The notes below the pieces were generated by a model. That model searched no databases. It saw only the letters and a program-made list of their open reading frames with translations, and was not told the origin of the DNA. From assembly GCA_017624835.1 (NCBI GenBank), contig JAGAMG010000026.1, positions 101,857 to 165,856 of the forward strand: a stretch of 64,000 nt of DNA. The letters are read 5' to 3'. Below, in pieces: positions 17,121 to 25,226 of this stretch. Source of the stretch: Lachnospiraceae bacterium. Its GTDB lineage: Bacteria; Bacillota; Clostridia; Lachnospirales; Lachnospiraceae. The translations under genes and the position numbers were made by a program. Numbering within the stretch: the first letter of the stretch is position 1; the number at the start of each line of letters is the position of its first letter.

Positions 17121-17160
17121 GTACAGGAATATAAAGCGATAGGCGGAAAAGAGGATTACC

Positions 17161-18489
17161 ATGTTATATTCCGGAAAAGACTTAAGAAAACTAATTATAC
17201 CACTTATATTTGAGCAATTGCTGTCCCTTTTGGTGGGATTGGCGGATACCATTATGATTTCAGGCGTGGGAGAGGCAGCAGTATCAGGAGTTTCCCTGGT
17301 GGACACGGTAAATGTACTGATTATTAATGTGTTTGTGGCATTCGGAACCGGGGGCGCTGTTGTGGCAGGCCATTTCTTGGGGCAAAAGGATGAGGAGAAT
17401 GCGGGTCGTGCGGCATGGCAGGTGAATTTGTTTGCTGCATTGACAGCAATTGTGGTAACCTTTCTCTTTATTGCCTTTCATGATGGCTTACTTAGGCTAA
17501 TGTTTGGACGGGTGGATGAAGCTGTTATGAGCAATGCCAAGTCCTATTTGATTATCACAGCCATTTCCATTACGCCTCTGGCTGTTTATAATGCCTGTGC
17601 AGCATTGTTCCGTGCCATGGGTGATTCTAAAACCACATTATATATATCCTTACTTATGAACGTATTAAATGTGATGGGCAATGCTATCTTAATATATGGA
17701 ATCCATATGGGAACGGCGGGGGCTGCCATATCTACTACAGTATCAAGAACCATAGCTGCGGCAATTATTTTTATTTTGATGTTTCAGAATAAGCGTACCA
17801 TTAATTTTCGCGGAAAGTTTACTCTTCGCTTTGAATGGGGAATGATTCGAAAGATTTTATATATCGGCGTGCCCAACAGCTTAGAAAACAGCCTGTTCCA
17901 ATTGGGGAAAATATTGACCTTAAGTATGGTTTCCACCTATGGAACTTATGCCATAGCAGCCAATGCAGTATGTAATACGCTTGCTGCCTTTAATATGCTT
18001 CCCGGTCTGGCTGTTAACAGCGCCCTTCTGGCAATTGTGTCGGTTTGTATTGGAGCAGGAGAAGTGGAGCAGGGACGGTATTATACTAAGAAATTAATGA
18101 AAGTAGCAAATATTACCCTGATATTTATGTCTGCCTTTATTATAATCTGTTCCAAGTGGATTATTGGTTTCTATCATTTAAGTCCTGAGGCGGCAACACT
18201 TGCAAGACAAGTACTTTGTTATCATGCGGTTATGGCAGTATTCTTTTGGATACCATCCTTTTCCTTGCCCAATACTTTCCGTGCAGCAGGAGATGTTTTT
18301 GTACCAATGGGTATTGCCATATTTTCCATGTGGGTTTTCCGATTGGCGTTATCCTATGTGTTGGGCACCACGCTGGGTCTTGGTCTTATGGGAATCTGGA
18401 TTGCCATGTCAGTGGATTGGATATTCAGAGCGGTTTGTTATCTCATCCGTTTTCATGGAAGAAGCTGGGAACGCAAGATTTTGGCATAA
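17161..18489 (+). CDS. MATE-family efflux transporter
   Basis: 442 residues with about 12 hydrophobic segments and the MATE opening (LIIPLIFEQLLSLLVGLADTIMI). The family exchanges Na+ or H+ for cationic drugs or metabolites across the cytoplasmic membrane. Other conserved features are GTGGAVVAGHFLGQKDEENAGRA-like loops and the RAMGDSKTTLYISL segment of the first half. The substrate is not predictable. The promoter is overlaid by a perfect palindrome, so expression is probably controlled by a repressor whose gene is not adjacent. Confidence 0.92.
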   Translation: MLYSGKDLRKLIIPLIFEQLLSLLVGLADTIMISGVGEAAVSGVSLVDTVNVLIINVFVAFGTGGAVVAGHFLGQKDEENAGRAAWQVNLFAALTAIVVTFLFIAFHDGLLRLMFGRVDEAVMSNAKSYLIITAISITPLAVYNACAALFRAMGDSKTTLYISLLMNVLNVMGNAILIYGIHMGTAGAAISTTVSRTIAAAIIFILMFQNKRTINFRGKFTLRFEWGMIRKILYIGVPNSLENSLFQLGKILTLSMVSTYGTYAIAANAVCNTLAAFNMLPGLAVNSALLAIVSVCIGAGEVEQGRYYTKKLMKVANITLIFMSAFIIICSKWIIGFYHLSPEAATLARQVLCYHAVMAVFFWIPSFSLPNTFRAAGDVFVPMGIAIFSMWVFRLALSYVLGTTLGLGLMGIWIAMSVDWIFRAVCYLIRFHGRSWERKILA

Positions 18490-18518
18490 AAAACCTGTTA
18501 CGATTATTTCGTAACAGG
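18488..18518 (-). terminator. Minus-strand terminator of the small membrane-protein gene
   Basis: CCTGTTACGA (18494-18503) pairs with TCGTAACAGG (18509-18518). On the minus strand the stem is followed by six T (18493-18488). No T-run exists on the plus strand, so it serves the 47-residue gene. It abuts the convergent MATE stop codon. Confidence 0.8.
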
Positions 18519-18647
18519 AATGGAGAAACGCACTCTACGGTAAATTTTCCAAATTATAACGGCGGGAAGACTTACTACCAAATATAAAGTAGAGAGGATT
18601 CCGCAGGCACCTCCCACGATTGCAATAATCAGAGTTAATGGGTTCAT
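18504..18647 (-). CDS. 47-residue single-span membrane protein
   Basis: ATG at 18647 to TAA at 18504. The translation starts MNPLTLIIAIVGGACGILS, continues as one hydrophobic helix of about 30 residues, and ends in a basic tail (IWKIYRRVRFSIPVTK). AAAGG lies about 12 bases before the start. The terminator described above overlaps its stop codon, with a T-run only on this strand. That is strong evidence for a transcribed unit. No family recognised. It may be a toxin-like or membrane-associated small protein, but nothing here proves a role. Confidence 0.6.
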   Translation of the reverse strand: MNPLTLIIAIVGGACGILSTLYLVVSLPAVIIWKIYRRVRFSIPVTK

Positions 18648-18807
18648 TTATGATACCAACCTTTCTATAAATTATGTAACAAAATGTGTACTTTATTATC
18701 TTAAAGCCTTATAGAAAAATAAAAAATAGATTGAGCAAACCCTTAACGCTTTTTTGTCGGGATATTAACACTTTCTTAACAAGGCTAATTCCTTAAGATT
18801 TCTTCAT

Positions 18808-18836
18808 TTGCGTAAATATACATTATGATGTATACT
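18808..18836 (+). promoter_or_regulatory. Probable promoter of the UDP-sugar pyrophosphorylase gene
   Basis: TTGCGT (18808-18813), 17 bases, TATACT (18831-18836). The leader that follows contains a small imperfect hairpin (GAATTCCG with CGGGATTC, about 18858-18888). I do not recognise it as a riboswitch. Confidence 0.55.
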
Positions 18837-18918
18837 TTAACATGTTAACGAAAAAGTGAATTCCGGTAGGGCAGCCTCACGGGATTCAGCCACGGATAAA
18901 AGATGAGGAGAAGTAAAA

Positions 18919-20142
18919 ATGACTTTAGCAGAGGCAAAGGAAAAACTGACAAAGTATGGTCAGGAGCATGTATTGAAATATTATAATGAACTTTCAGGTG
19001 AAGAACAGCAGGAACTGCTTGCGCAGATTGAAGCTACAGATATGAGTATACTGTCTGCATGTAAGCATAAAGAAGATTTAGTAAAAAAAGGTGTTCTTTC
19101 TCCTTTGGCTGCTATGGAACTTGAGGAAATTGAACAGTGCAAGGACGGCTTTACTGCAACCGGTCTGGAAGCAATTAAGGCAGGCAAGGTAGGAGCAGTG
19201 CTTTTGGCAGGAGGAATGGGAACTCGTCTTGGTTCTGATAATCCCAAGGGAATGTACAATGTGGGAATTACCAGAGAACTTTATATTTTTGAGTGTCTGA
19301 TAAATAATTTGATGGATGTGGTGCGTCAGGCAGATTCCTGGGTGCATTTGTTTGTAATGACCAGCGACAAAAATAATGATGCCACCGTCAGCTTCTTGCA
19401 GGAGCATGATTATTTTGGATATAACAAGGAATATGTACATTTCTTTAAACAGGAGATGGCAGCAGCAACGGATTATGAGGGTAAGATTTACTTAGAGGAG
19501 AAGGGAAAGCTTTCAACATCTCCCAATGGAAATGGAGGTTGGTTTATTTCCTTGCAGACAGCAGGGCTTTTGGATTTGATTCATGATAAGGGAATTGAGT
19601 GGCTGAATGTATTTTCTGTGGATAATGTATTGCAGCGAATTGCTGACCCTTGCTTTGTGGGGGCTACCATTCAGAAAAACTGTGTGGTGGGATCCAAGGT
19701 GGTGCGTAAGAGTGCGCCCGATGAAAAGGTGGGCGTAATGTGCCTTGAGGATGGGAAACCCTCCATTGTAGAGTATTATGAACTGACCGATGAAATGATG
19801 AATGCAAAGGATGAGAAGGGTGATCCTGCTTATAACTTTGGGGTTATTTTAAATTATCTTTTCCATGTAAAGGAAGTGGAGGAGTTAATGGCAAATCTTC
19901 CCCTTCATATTGTGGAAAAGAAAATTCCTTATTTGGATGAAAACGGTAATCCGGTAAAGCCTGAGGAACCCAATGGCTACAAGTTTGAAAGCCTGATTCT
20001 GGATATGATTCATCAGATGGATAGCTGTCTGCCCTTCGAAGTAGTTCGTAATCGGGAATTTGCTCCTATTAAAAATAAGACAGGAGTGGATTCTGTAGAA
20101 AGCGCCAGAGCATTGCTGCAGGAAAATGGTGTGACTCTATAA
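18919..20142 (+). CDS. UTP--sugar-1-phosphate uridylyltransferase (UDPGP family)
   Basis: 407 residues. The nucleotide-binding signature LLAGGMGTRLGSDNPKGMYNVG starts near residue 95. The family also shows FVMTSDKNND, SPNGNGGWF and a VDNVL metal-binding segment. These eukaryotic-type pyrophosphorylases make UDP-glucose, UDP-GlcNAc or UDP-GalNAc from UTP and the sugar-1-phosphate. galE lies 142 bases downstream, so a joint role in UDP-glucose/UDP-galactose supply for cell-surface glycans is plausible. The exact sugar is uncertain. Confidence 0.85.
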   Translation: MTLAEAKEKLTKYGQEHVLKYYNELSGEEQQELLAQIEATDMSILSACKHKEDLVKKGVLSPLAAMELEEIEQCKDGFTATGLEAIKAGKVGAVLLAGGMGTRLGSDNPKGMYNVGITRELYIFECLINNLMDVVRQADSWVHLFVMTSDKNNDATVSFLQEHDYFGYNKEYVHFFKQEMAAATDYEGKIYLEEKGKLSTSPNGNGGWFISLQTAGLLDLIHDKGIEWLNVFSVDNVLQRIADPCFVGATIQKNCVVGSKVVRKSAPDEKVGVMCLEDGKPSIVEYYELTDEMMNAKDEKGDPAYNFGVILNYLFHVKEVEELMANLPLHIVEKKIPYLDENGNPVKPEEPNGYKFESLILDMIHQMDSCLPFEVVRNREFAPIKNKTGVDSVESARALLQENGVTL

Positions 20143-20284
20143 CATTTTGACAGATTTTATTAACAAAAGAGTATTGAGATAAACGAGAGTATCCTGTAAT
20201 CTTGGTAGTGTAAAGAGAGTCTTTTCGGAGACATTTTCCAAGGTGATAGACAGGGTTCTGAAAAAGAACCGGATAGGAGCGCGT

Positions 20285-21301
20285 ATGAGTATTTTAGTAA
20301 CAGGTGGTGCCGGTTTTATCGGTAGCCATACAGTAGTAGAGTTGCAGGAAGCAGGCTATGATGTAGTTGTTTTGGATAATTTAAGTAATGCCAGTGAAAA
20401 GTCTTTGGAGCGTGTGGAGGCAATCACAGGCAAGAAGGTTCCTTTTTATAAGGCAGATATTTTGGATCGTGAAGCATTGGAAGAAATCTTCTCCAAGGAA
20501 AAAATTGAAGCAGTGATTCATTTTGCCGGTTTAAAGGCAGTAGGTGAATCCGTACAGAAGCCTTGGGAATATTATGAAAACAATATTGCAGGTACCTTAA
20601 CCTTAGTAGATGTGATGAGAAAGCACGGTGTAAAGAATATTATCTTCTCCTCTAGTGCAACCGTATATGGAAATCCTGCATTTATTCCTATTACAGAGGA
20701 GTGCCCGAAGGGACAGTGCACCAACCCCTACGGTTGGACAAAATCCATGCTGGAGCAGATTTTATCCGATATTCAGAAGGCTGACCAGGAATGGAATGTA
20801 ATTTTACTTCGTTATTTCAATCCCATCGGTGCTCATAAGAGCGGTACCATGGGCGAGAATCCCAATGGTATTCCCAACAACCTGATGCCCTATATCACAC
20901 AGGTAGCAGTTGGTAAGCTGCAGCAGCTTGGGGTATTTGGTGATGATTATGATACCCCTGACGGAACCGGTGTACGTGACTACATTCATGTAGTGGATTT
21001 GGCAAAAGGTCATGTAAAGGCATTAAAGAAGGTTGAAGAAAACGCAGGCTTAAAGGTATACAATCTGGGTACCGGTGTGGGCTATAGCGTACTTGACATT
21101 GTAAAGAATTTTGAAGCTGCCAATGGAGTAAAGATTCCTTATGTGATTAAGGAACGTCGTGCAGGAGATATTGCTACCTGCTATTCCGACGCATCCTTGG
21201 CAAAGGAAGAACTTGGCTGGGTTGCTGAGTATGGCATCAAGGAGATGTGTGAAGATTCCTGGAGATGGCAGAAGAATAATCCTAACGGATATGAGAGCTA
21301 A
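20285..21301 (+). CDS. galE: UDP-glucose 4-epimerase
   Basis: 338 residues from ATG 20285, which has GGAG about 6 bases upstream; upstream in-frame codons from 20243 are leader. The NAD-binding motif [10 protein letters not shown] is at the start. The catalytic Ser-Ser-Ala-Thr and Tyr-x-x-x-Lys (YGWTKS) are present, with [10 protein letters not shown] and the [18 protein letters not shown] loop. It interconverts UDP-glucose and UDP-galactose (possibly also the N-acetyl forms). It completes a short sugar-nucleotide module with the preceding pyrophosphorylase. Confidence 0.94.
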   Translation: MSILVTGGAGFIGSHTVVELQEAGYDVVVLDNLSNASEKSLERVEAITGKKVPFYKADILDREALEEIFSKEKIEAVIHFAGLKAVGESVQKPWEYYENNIAGTLTLVDVMRKHGVKNIIFSSSATVYGNPAFIPITEECPKGQCTNPYGWTKSMLEQILSDIQKADQEWNVILLRYFNPIGAHKSGTMGENPNGIPNNLMPYITQVAVGKLQQLGVFGDDYDTPDGTGVRDYIHVVDLAKGHVKALKKVEENAGLKVYNLGTGVGYSVLDIVKNFEAANGVKIPYVIKERRAGDIATCYSDASLAKEELGWVAEYGIKEMCEDSWRWQKNNPNGYES

Positions 21302-21356
21302 GGTTTGAGTAGACAGTAAAGCACAAGCAAATAATAAAATCAAGAAATAATATAAT

Positions 21357-21402
21357 AGGACAATGTAGATGGTTACAAATGTAATATCTACATTGTCCTA
21401 TT
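21357..21402. terminator. Bidirectional terminator between galE and the hemolysin-III-type gene
   Basis: A perfect 14-bp stem (AGGACAATGTAGAT at 21357-21370 with ATCTACATTGTCCT at 21386-21399) has AT-rich sequence on both sides. It lies between convergent genes. Confidence 0.8.
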
Positions 21403-21466
21403 TATTTGCAAATTTTAGTTGATAAATGATGCATCTTAAGTTGAAGCATGATAAGGAGCAGGAAAG

Positions 21467-22117
21467 CTAAGCAACATACAAATACATAAAGATAAAGTGA
21501 CATACACTGCCCCCCATTACAAATAAATGGAAGAGCTCGTGGGAACCAAAATTTTTGTATTTGGAGTTGAAAACGGGGAGTTTTAGCGCGTATATAACGC
21601 CTCCTACTGTATAAATAATACCACCCACCAAAAGCCAAAGGAAAGCGGCATGGGGAAGGGTATCGTATAATTGTCCGAATACGAAAAGGCATACCCAACC
21701 CATTGCAATATAAATCAAAGAAGAAAACCATTTGGGACAGTTAATCCAGAAGATATTGATTAGCATGCCAACGGCAGCAATTCCCCAAACAGTAGAGAGC
21801 AGGGTCAAGCCTAACTGACCTTCCAATACAATCAGGCATACGGGGGTGTAAGAACCGGCAATTAGTACAAAAATCATCATATGGTCAATTTTGCGGAAAA
21901 GGCGAAGCTTGGAACCGGACAAATCCACGGAATGATAAGTAGTACTTGCGGCATAAAGTAAAATCATACTGCCTATAAAAATAGCCATGGCAGCAAAATT
22001 GCGCCCGCCGGAACTGACTCCGGCTTTTACAAGCAGCGGAATTGCTGCAAAAACTGCCAATAGCATTGCAATAAAATGGGTGAGTGCGCTTCCGGGTTCT
22101 CTTATTGTAATCTGCAT
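21467..22117 (-). CDS. trhA: Hemolysin III / PAQR-type membrane homeostasis protein
   Basis: About 216 residues with seven membrane helices. Family landmarks are the ALTHFIAMLLAV start, the Ser/His metal-site segment (STTYHSVDLSG), DHMMIFVLIAGSYTPVCL and the C-terminal HELFHLFVMGGSVCHF. PAQR-family enzymes carry a buried metal site and are linked to membrane lipid homeostasis. The ATG at 22117 is about 9 bases from AGGAA, while the one at 22126 is too close. The leader is about 145 bases and contains a perfect palindrome just after the promoter. Confidence 0.9.
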   Translation of the reverse strand: MQITIREPGSALTHFIAMLLAVFAAIPLLVKAGVSSGGRNFAAMAIFIGSMILLYAASTTYHSVDLSGSKLRLFRKIDHMMIFVLIAGSYTPVCLIVLEGQLGLTLLSTVWGIAAVGMLINIFWINCPKWFSSLIYIAMGWVCLFVFGQLYDTLPHAAFLWLLVGGIIYTVGGVIYALKLPVFNSKYKNFGSHELFHLFVMGGSVCHFIFMYLYVA

Positions 22118-22242
22118 AGTTATCATTTCCTTTCTGGTGTTGTGGTTTTTTTGATGAGTATTGCTGTTATCTATTTTATTTTATCCATATCTATAAAAAA
22201 TATTACACAAACTACATAAAACAAATAATAAAACAATAACAT

Positions 22243-22299
22243 GTAGTTTTGAAAACTACGTCATAAAAATATACTACGACTTTGAAAGGAAAATGTCAA
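22243..22299 (-). promoter_or_regulatory. Minus-strand promoter and palindromic operator for the hemolysin-III-type gene
   Basis: Read on the minus strand: TTGACA (22299-22294), a 17-base spacer and TAGTAT (22276-22271). About 12 bases further on is the perfect palindrome GTAGTTTT-N-AAAACTAC (22259-22243). The same ACTAC half-site recurs at 22211-22215 and in the -10 region (22273-22277). Confidence 0.7.
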
Positions 22300-22313
22300 G
22301 ACTGTTTCAGTTT

Positions 22314-22580
22314 TTAATCCTCTTCAATAATCTGAATTTCTAAATAATCAAAATCAATGGCTTCGATAAAATTATCCTGGGTAAAGCGGGCCTTGCTGTG
22401 ACGTTTGAATTCGGCAATGGTTTTGTCCAGCCAGATAGGCTTGCCCAAATCGAATTGATAGCATACCTCTTCTAAGGCGTGAAATACCTTGTGGGTACGG
22501 GTATCCTGCCTGCTGTCCTCTATACAGGTGTCTTTTATCATGCGGTTATTTTTAAATTCGCGTGCCCATAAACGAAACAT
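22314..22580 (-). CDS. Conserved hypothetical protein, 88 residues
   Basis: Soluble, charged protein starting MFRLWAREFKNNRMIKDT with AGGAGCAGATAA just upstream of the ATG. It has conserved-looking blocks DTRTHKVFHALEEVCYQFDLGKPIW and HSKARFTQDNFIEAI, and ends in an acidic tail. It reads like a small protein I associate with Lachnospiraceae genomes, without known function. It is oriented like the hemolysin-III-type gene, but that gene has its own promoter in between. Confidence 0.75.
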   Translation of the reverse strand: MFRLWAREFKNNRMIKDTCIEDSRQDTRTHKVFHALEEVCYQFDLGKPIWLDKTIAEFKRHSKARFTQDNFIEAIDFDYLEIQIIEED

Positions 22581-22753
22581 TTATCTGCTCCTTCCGATAA
22601 TGTGATGGTATTATCTTAAAATATTTGTAAATAAAGTGCAAGGACATTAAAAAAGGATTAATATTTTATGAATAATATACATTTTATTGCTTTTTTATGA
22701 TATACTATTAAAGTAAATTTTATTAAGGGTATAAGGAAAGTAAGGGAATAGCA

Positions 22754-23413
22754 ATGGAATTAAAAGCAGACGTAGGAGACGGAATTGATACTTGGAAAGA
22801 GGTTACTCTGATTTATAATGCGGCACTGAAGCAGATGGAAACCAAAATGGCAATTCTGAATGAAGAGTTTCAGCATGTACATAGGTATAATCCCATAGAG
22901 CATATCAAGGCAAGGATGAAAAGCCCGGAAAGTATCGTAAAAAAGCTAAAGAGAAACGGATATGAATCGACAATAGATAATATGGTAAAACATGTGAATG
23001 ATATTGCGGGTATTCGTATTATCTGTTCGTTCACTTCGGATATTTTTACAATAGCACAAATGATTAGTGAGCAGCAGGATATTAAAGTGGTTGCAGTAAA
23101 AGATTATATTACATATCCCAAGGCAAGTGGCTATAAAAGCTATCATATGATAGTTACGGTGCCTGTATATTTATCCAATCGTACAGTGGATACCAAGGTG
23201 GAGGTGCAGATTCGTACAGTTGCAATGGATTTTTGGGCAAGCCTGGAGCATAAGATTCATTACAAATTTGAAGGAGATGCACCGGATCATATCAAGAATG
23301 GATTGATTGCATGTGCCAGAATGGTATCTGATTTGGATGCAAGGATGCTTTCTTTGAATGAGGAAATCATAGCCATCAGTCAGGCAGGAGAAGCAGAAAA
23401 AGAAAATAAATAG
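22754..23413 (+). CDS. Small alarmone synthetase (RelQ/YjbM type)
   Basis: 219 residues containing a lone RelA/SpoT synthetase domain. ARMKSPESIVKKLKRNGY binds nucleotide, DIAGIRIICSF carries the metal ligand, and ASGYKSYHMIV is followed by VEVQIRTVAMDFWASLEHKIHY. There is no HD hydrolase, TGS or ACT domain, so it makes (p)ppGpp but cannot degrade it. It probably acts as a cytosolic oligomer controlled at transcription. A strong terminator follows, so it is monocistronic. Confidence 0.92.
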   Translation: MELKADVGDGIDTWKEVTLIYNAALKQMETKMAILNEEFQHVHRYNPIEHIKARMKSPESIVKKLKRNGYESTIDNMVKHVNDIAGIRIICSFTSDIFTIAQMISEQQDIKVVAVKDYITYPKASGYKSYHMIVTVPVYLSNRTVDTKVEVQIRTVAMDFWASLEHKIHYKFEGDAPDHIKNGLIACARMVSDLDARMLSLNEEIIAISQAGEAEKENK

Positions 23414-23414
23414 T

Positions 23415-23460
23415 AAAAAAGCGAGAGTTAATGTGTGAAAAGTAAGGCTCTCGCTTTTTA
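23415..23460 (+). terminator. Terminator after the alarmone synthetase gene
   Basis: An A-run and GCGAGAG (23421-23427) pair with CTCTCGC (23448-23454), followed by TTTTTAT. The flanking A and T runs lengthen the stem. Confidence 0.85.
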
Positions 23461-23837
23461 TGCCTATAAAATGAGGAGTGCCCAGGCACCTTTCAGCACC
23501 CGGGCTATTATGAAAAAATTTATCTAATGTGTTTGCAAAAGTAATGTTTTTCTATAAAAAGAGTATAGCAATAAAATATGAATAAATTATGAACGAAGTG
23601 TAAAAGAATGATTAAAGTTACAAAAAAATGAAAAAAGCAAAGAGAAAAATGTGCAAAATGCACAAAAAAGAAAAGTTTTTTTCTACGCATAGGAAAATCA
23701 AGGGCATTTGGTTATGGGTGTTGTCAGGTTAAGATAAAAATGATAAAATAAATACGATAGGCAATCACAGGTTTTGCCTGTGGTATAACAAAACCCCACA
23801 GGAAATGTAAATAAAGTACAGAAGGTGGCAGGTGACT
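23461..23837 (+). other. AT-rich leader region with mutually exclusive hairpins
   Basis: 377 bases without a gene. Near its 3' end CACAGG (23766-23771) can pair with CCTGTG (23777-23782). CCTGTGG (23777-23783) can instead pair with CCACAGG (23796-23802). The two stems share one arm, so only one can form. The start codon is 36 bases further on. No known riboswitch class is recognised. Confidence 0.4.
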
Positions 23838-24614
23838 ATGTTCGGAGGAAAATTGATGGATACGTTTATGGACAAGCTGGCGCAGAAGCTTACAGCACAG
23901 GAAATGATAAAAGCAAATATGGCAGCAGATGCAGAGGAAATGAATCAGCTGAAGGAAAAAAATAAAGAATATGCAGAATGTTTGGAACAGATGCAGAAGC
24001 TGGTGGAAGATAGTGTAAATAAATTGGAAAATGCCAAGGTAGATGGCGGGGAGATTACCCGATTAGTGGAAGAGGGGATTTCCAAAATTAATCAGGTTCG
24101 TGAGACTACCGAAAATCAAATGAATAAAGAAGTGCTGGCTGCAATGGAGGAATTAAAGAAGCTTGCAGCTGCCGAGCCGGAAGTGCTTCAGCAATTGAAA
24201 GTCCTACCCGAACTGCAAGCGCTTTTAAATGAAATAAAGACAACAAACGGCGATGTAAAAACTGCGATTAATGATATAGACGCAGCGGTAAAAAATGTTG
24301 ATGCAGCGGTAAAGGATGTTGATACAACTGTAAAAGCATTTGATACAACAGTAAGAAATATTGAAAATGAAATAAAAGAAAAAAATGAGTCCGTAAATGA
24401 TAATATTCATAAGGAATGTGTAAAAGTATACCGTAATGTACAGGCAGTGGTAGTAGAGGAAAACGGCAAGCAGACAGAAACACTTACCGGTACGGTGAAT
24501 GCCTTGAAAGGTAAGCTGAATGCAATTTTAGGAGTTTCCATAGCAGCATTAATTCTGGCTTTGGGAAGTATTGTGATTCAGGTTATGAATTTATTGAATT
24601 TTAAGCCTTTTTAA
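23838..24614 (+). CDS. Coiled-coil protein with C-terminal membrane anchor
   Basis: 258 residues from the ATG at 23838 (AAGGTGG about 9 bases upstream; the GTG at 23832 is too close). Nearly the whole chain is predicted helical and coiled. Residues ~135-180 are near-perfect seven-residue repeats built on VKxxDxx (INDIDAAVKNVDAAVKDVD). A hydrophobic helix at the very C-terminus (ILGVSIAALILALGSIVIQV) would tail-anchor the protein. It could be a scaffold or receptor-like signalling protein; there is no catalytic motif and no recognised family. Its own long leader suggests separate control. Confidence 0.7.
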   Translation: MFGGKLMDTFMDKLAQKLTAQEMIKANMAADAEEMNQLKEKNKEYAECLEQMQKLVEDSVNKLENAKVDGGEITRLVEEGISKINQVRETTENQMNKEVLAAMEELKKLAAAEPEVLQQLKVLPELQALLNEIKTTNGDVKTAINDIDAAVKNVDAAVKDVDTTVKAFDTTVRNIENEIKEKNESVNDNIHKECVKVYRNVQAVVVEENGKQTETLTGTVNALKGKLNAILGVSIAALILALGSIVIQVMNLLNFKPF

Positions 24615-24641
24615 ATTAGGAAGTGAAAGGATAAAAGTGTT

Positions 24642-25211
24642 ATGGCAAAGGAATTATGGAAACCGGGCAATATGCTCTATCCATTACCGGTGGTAATGGT
24701 CAGCATGGCGGATACAGATGGTAAGCCCAATATTATTACCCTTGCCTGGGTAGGAACTGTTTGTTCCGATCCGGCGATGGTGTCAATATCCGTGCGTCCC
24801 GAAAGATATTCTTACCCTATATTAAAGAAAACCGGGGAATTTGTGATTAATCTGACTACCAAGGATTTGGCTTATGCTACTGATTATTGTGGGGTAAAAA
24901 GCGGCCGGGATGTGGATAAATTTAAGGAAATGGGACTGACCCCCATTCCGGCGACTCATATAAAGGCACCTATGATAGAGGAGAGCCCTGTTAATATTGA
25001 GTGTCGTGTTAAGGAAATCATTCCTTTGGGATCCCATGATATGTTCCTGTCAGAGGTGTTGGCAGTACATGCGGATGAGAAATATATGGATGAAAAACAT
25101 AAATTTCATTTGGAGCAGTCAGAGCCCATTATATATTCTCACGGCTCTTATTTGACTTGTGGTGAGCAATTGGGAACCTTTGGTTATAGTGTTCGCAAAA
25201 AAACAACTTAA
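24642..25211 (+). CDS. Flavin reductase-like (flavoredoxin) protein
   Basis: 189 residues with the split-barrel FMN-binding fold. PLPVVMVSMAD is followed by PNIITLAWVGTVCSDPAMVSISV and YSYPILKKTGEFVINL. FMN-binding signature residues and the YCGVKSGRDVDKF block follow. Clostridial members are flavoredoxins or low-potential flavin reductases in the cytosol. The start has GAAAGGA upstream, and the gene follows the coiled-coil gene by 27 bases. Its terminator lies inside the 3' end of the convergent dinB. Confidence 0.88.
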   Translation: MAKELWKPGNMLYPLPVVMVSMADTDGKPNIITLAWVGTVCSDPAMVSISVRPERYSYPILKKTGEFVINLTTKDLAYATDYCGVKSGRDVDKFKEMGLTPIPATHIKAPMIEESPVNIECRVKEIIPLGSHDMFLSEVLAVHADEKYMDEKHKFHLEQSEPIIYSHGSYLTCGEQLGTFGYSVRKKTT

Positions 25212-25226
25212 AACTTGGATAGGGGA

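Noticed and set aside
18858-18905. Riboswitch in the UDP-sugar pyrophosphorylase leader
   Set aside because: A small hairpin and a GGGCAGCC segment are present, but no known riboswitch core could be matched.
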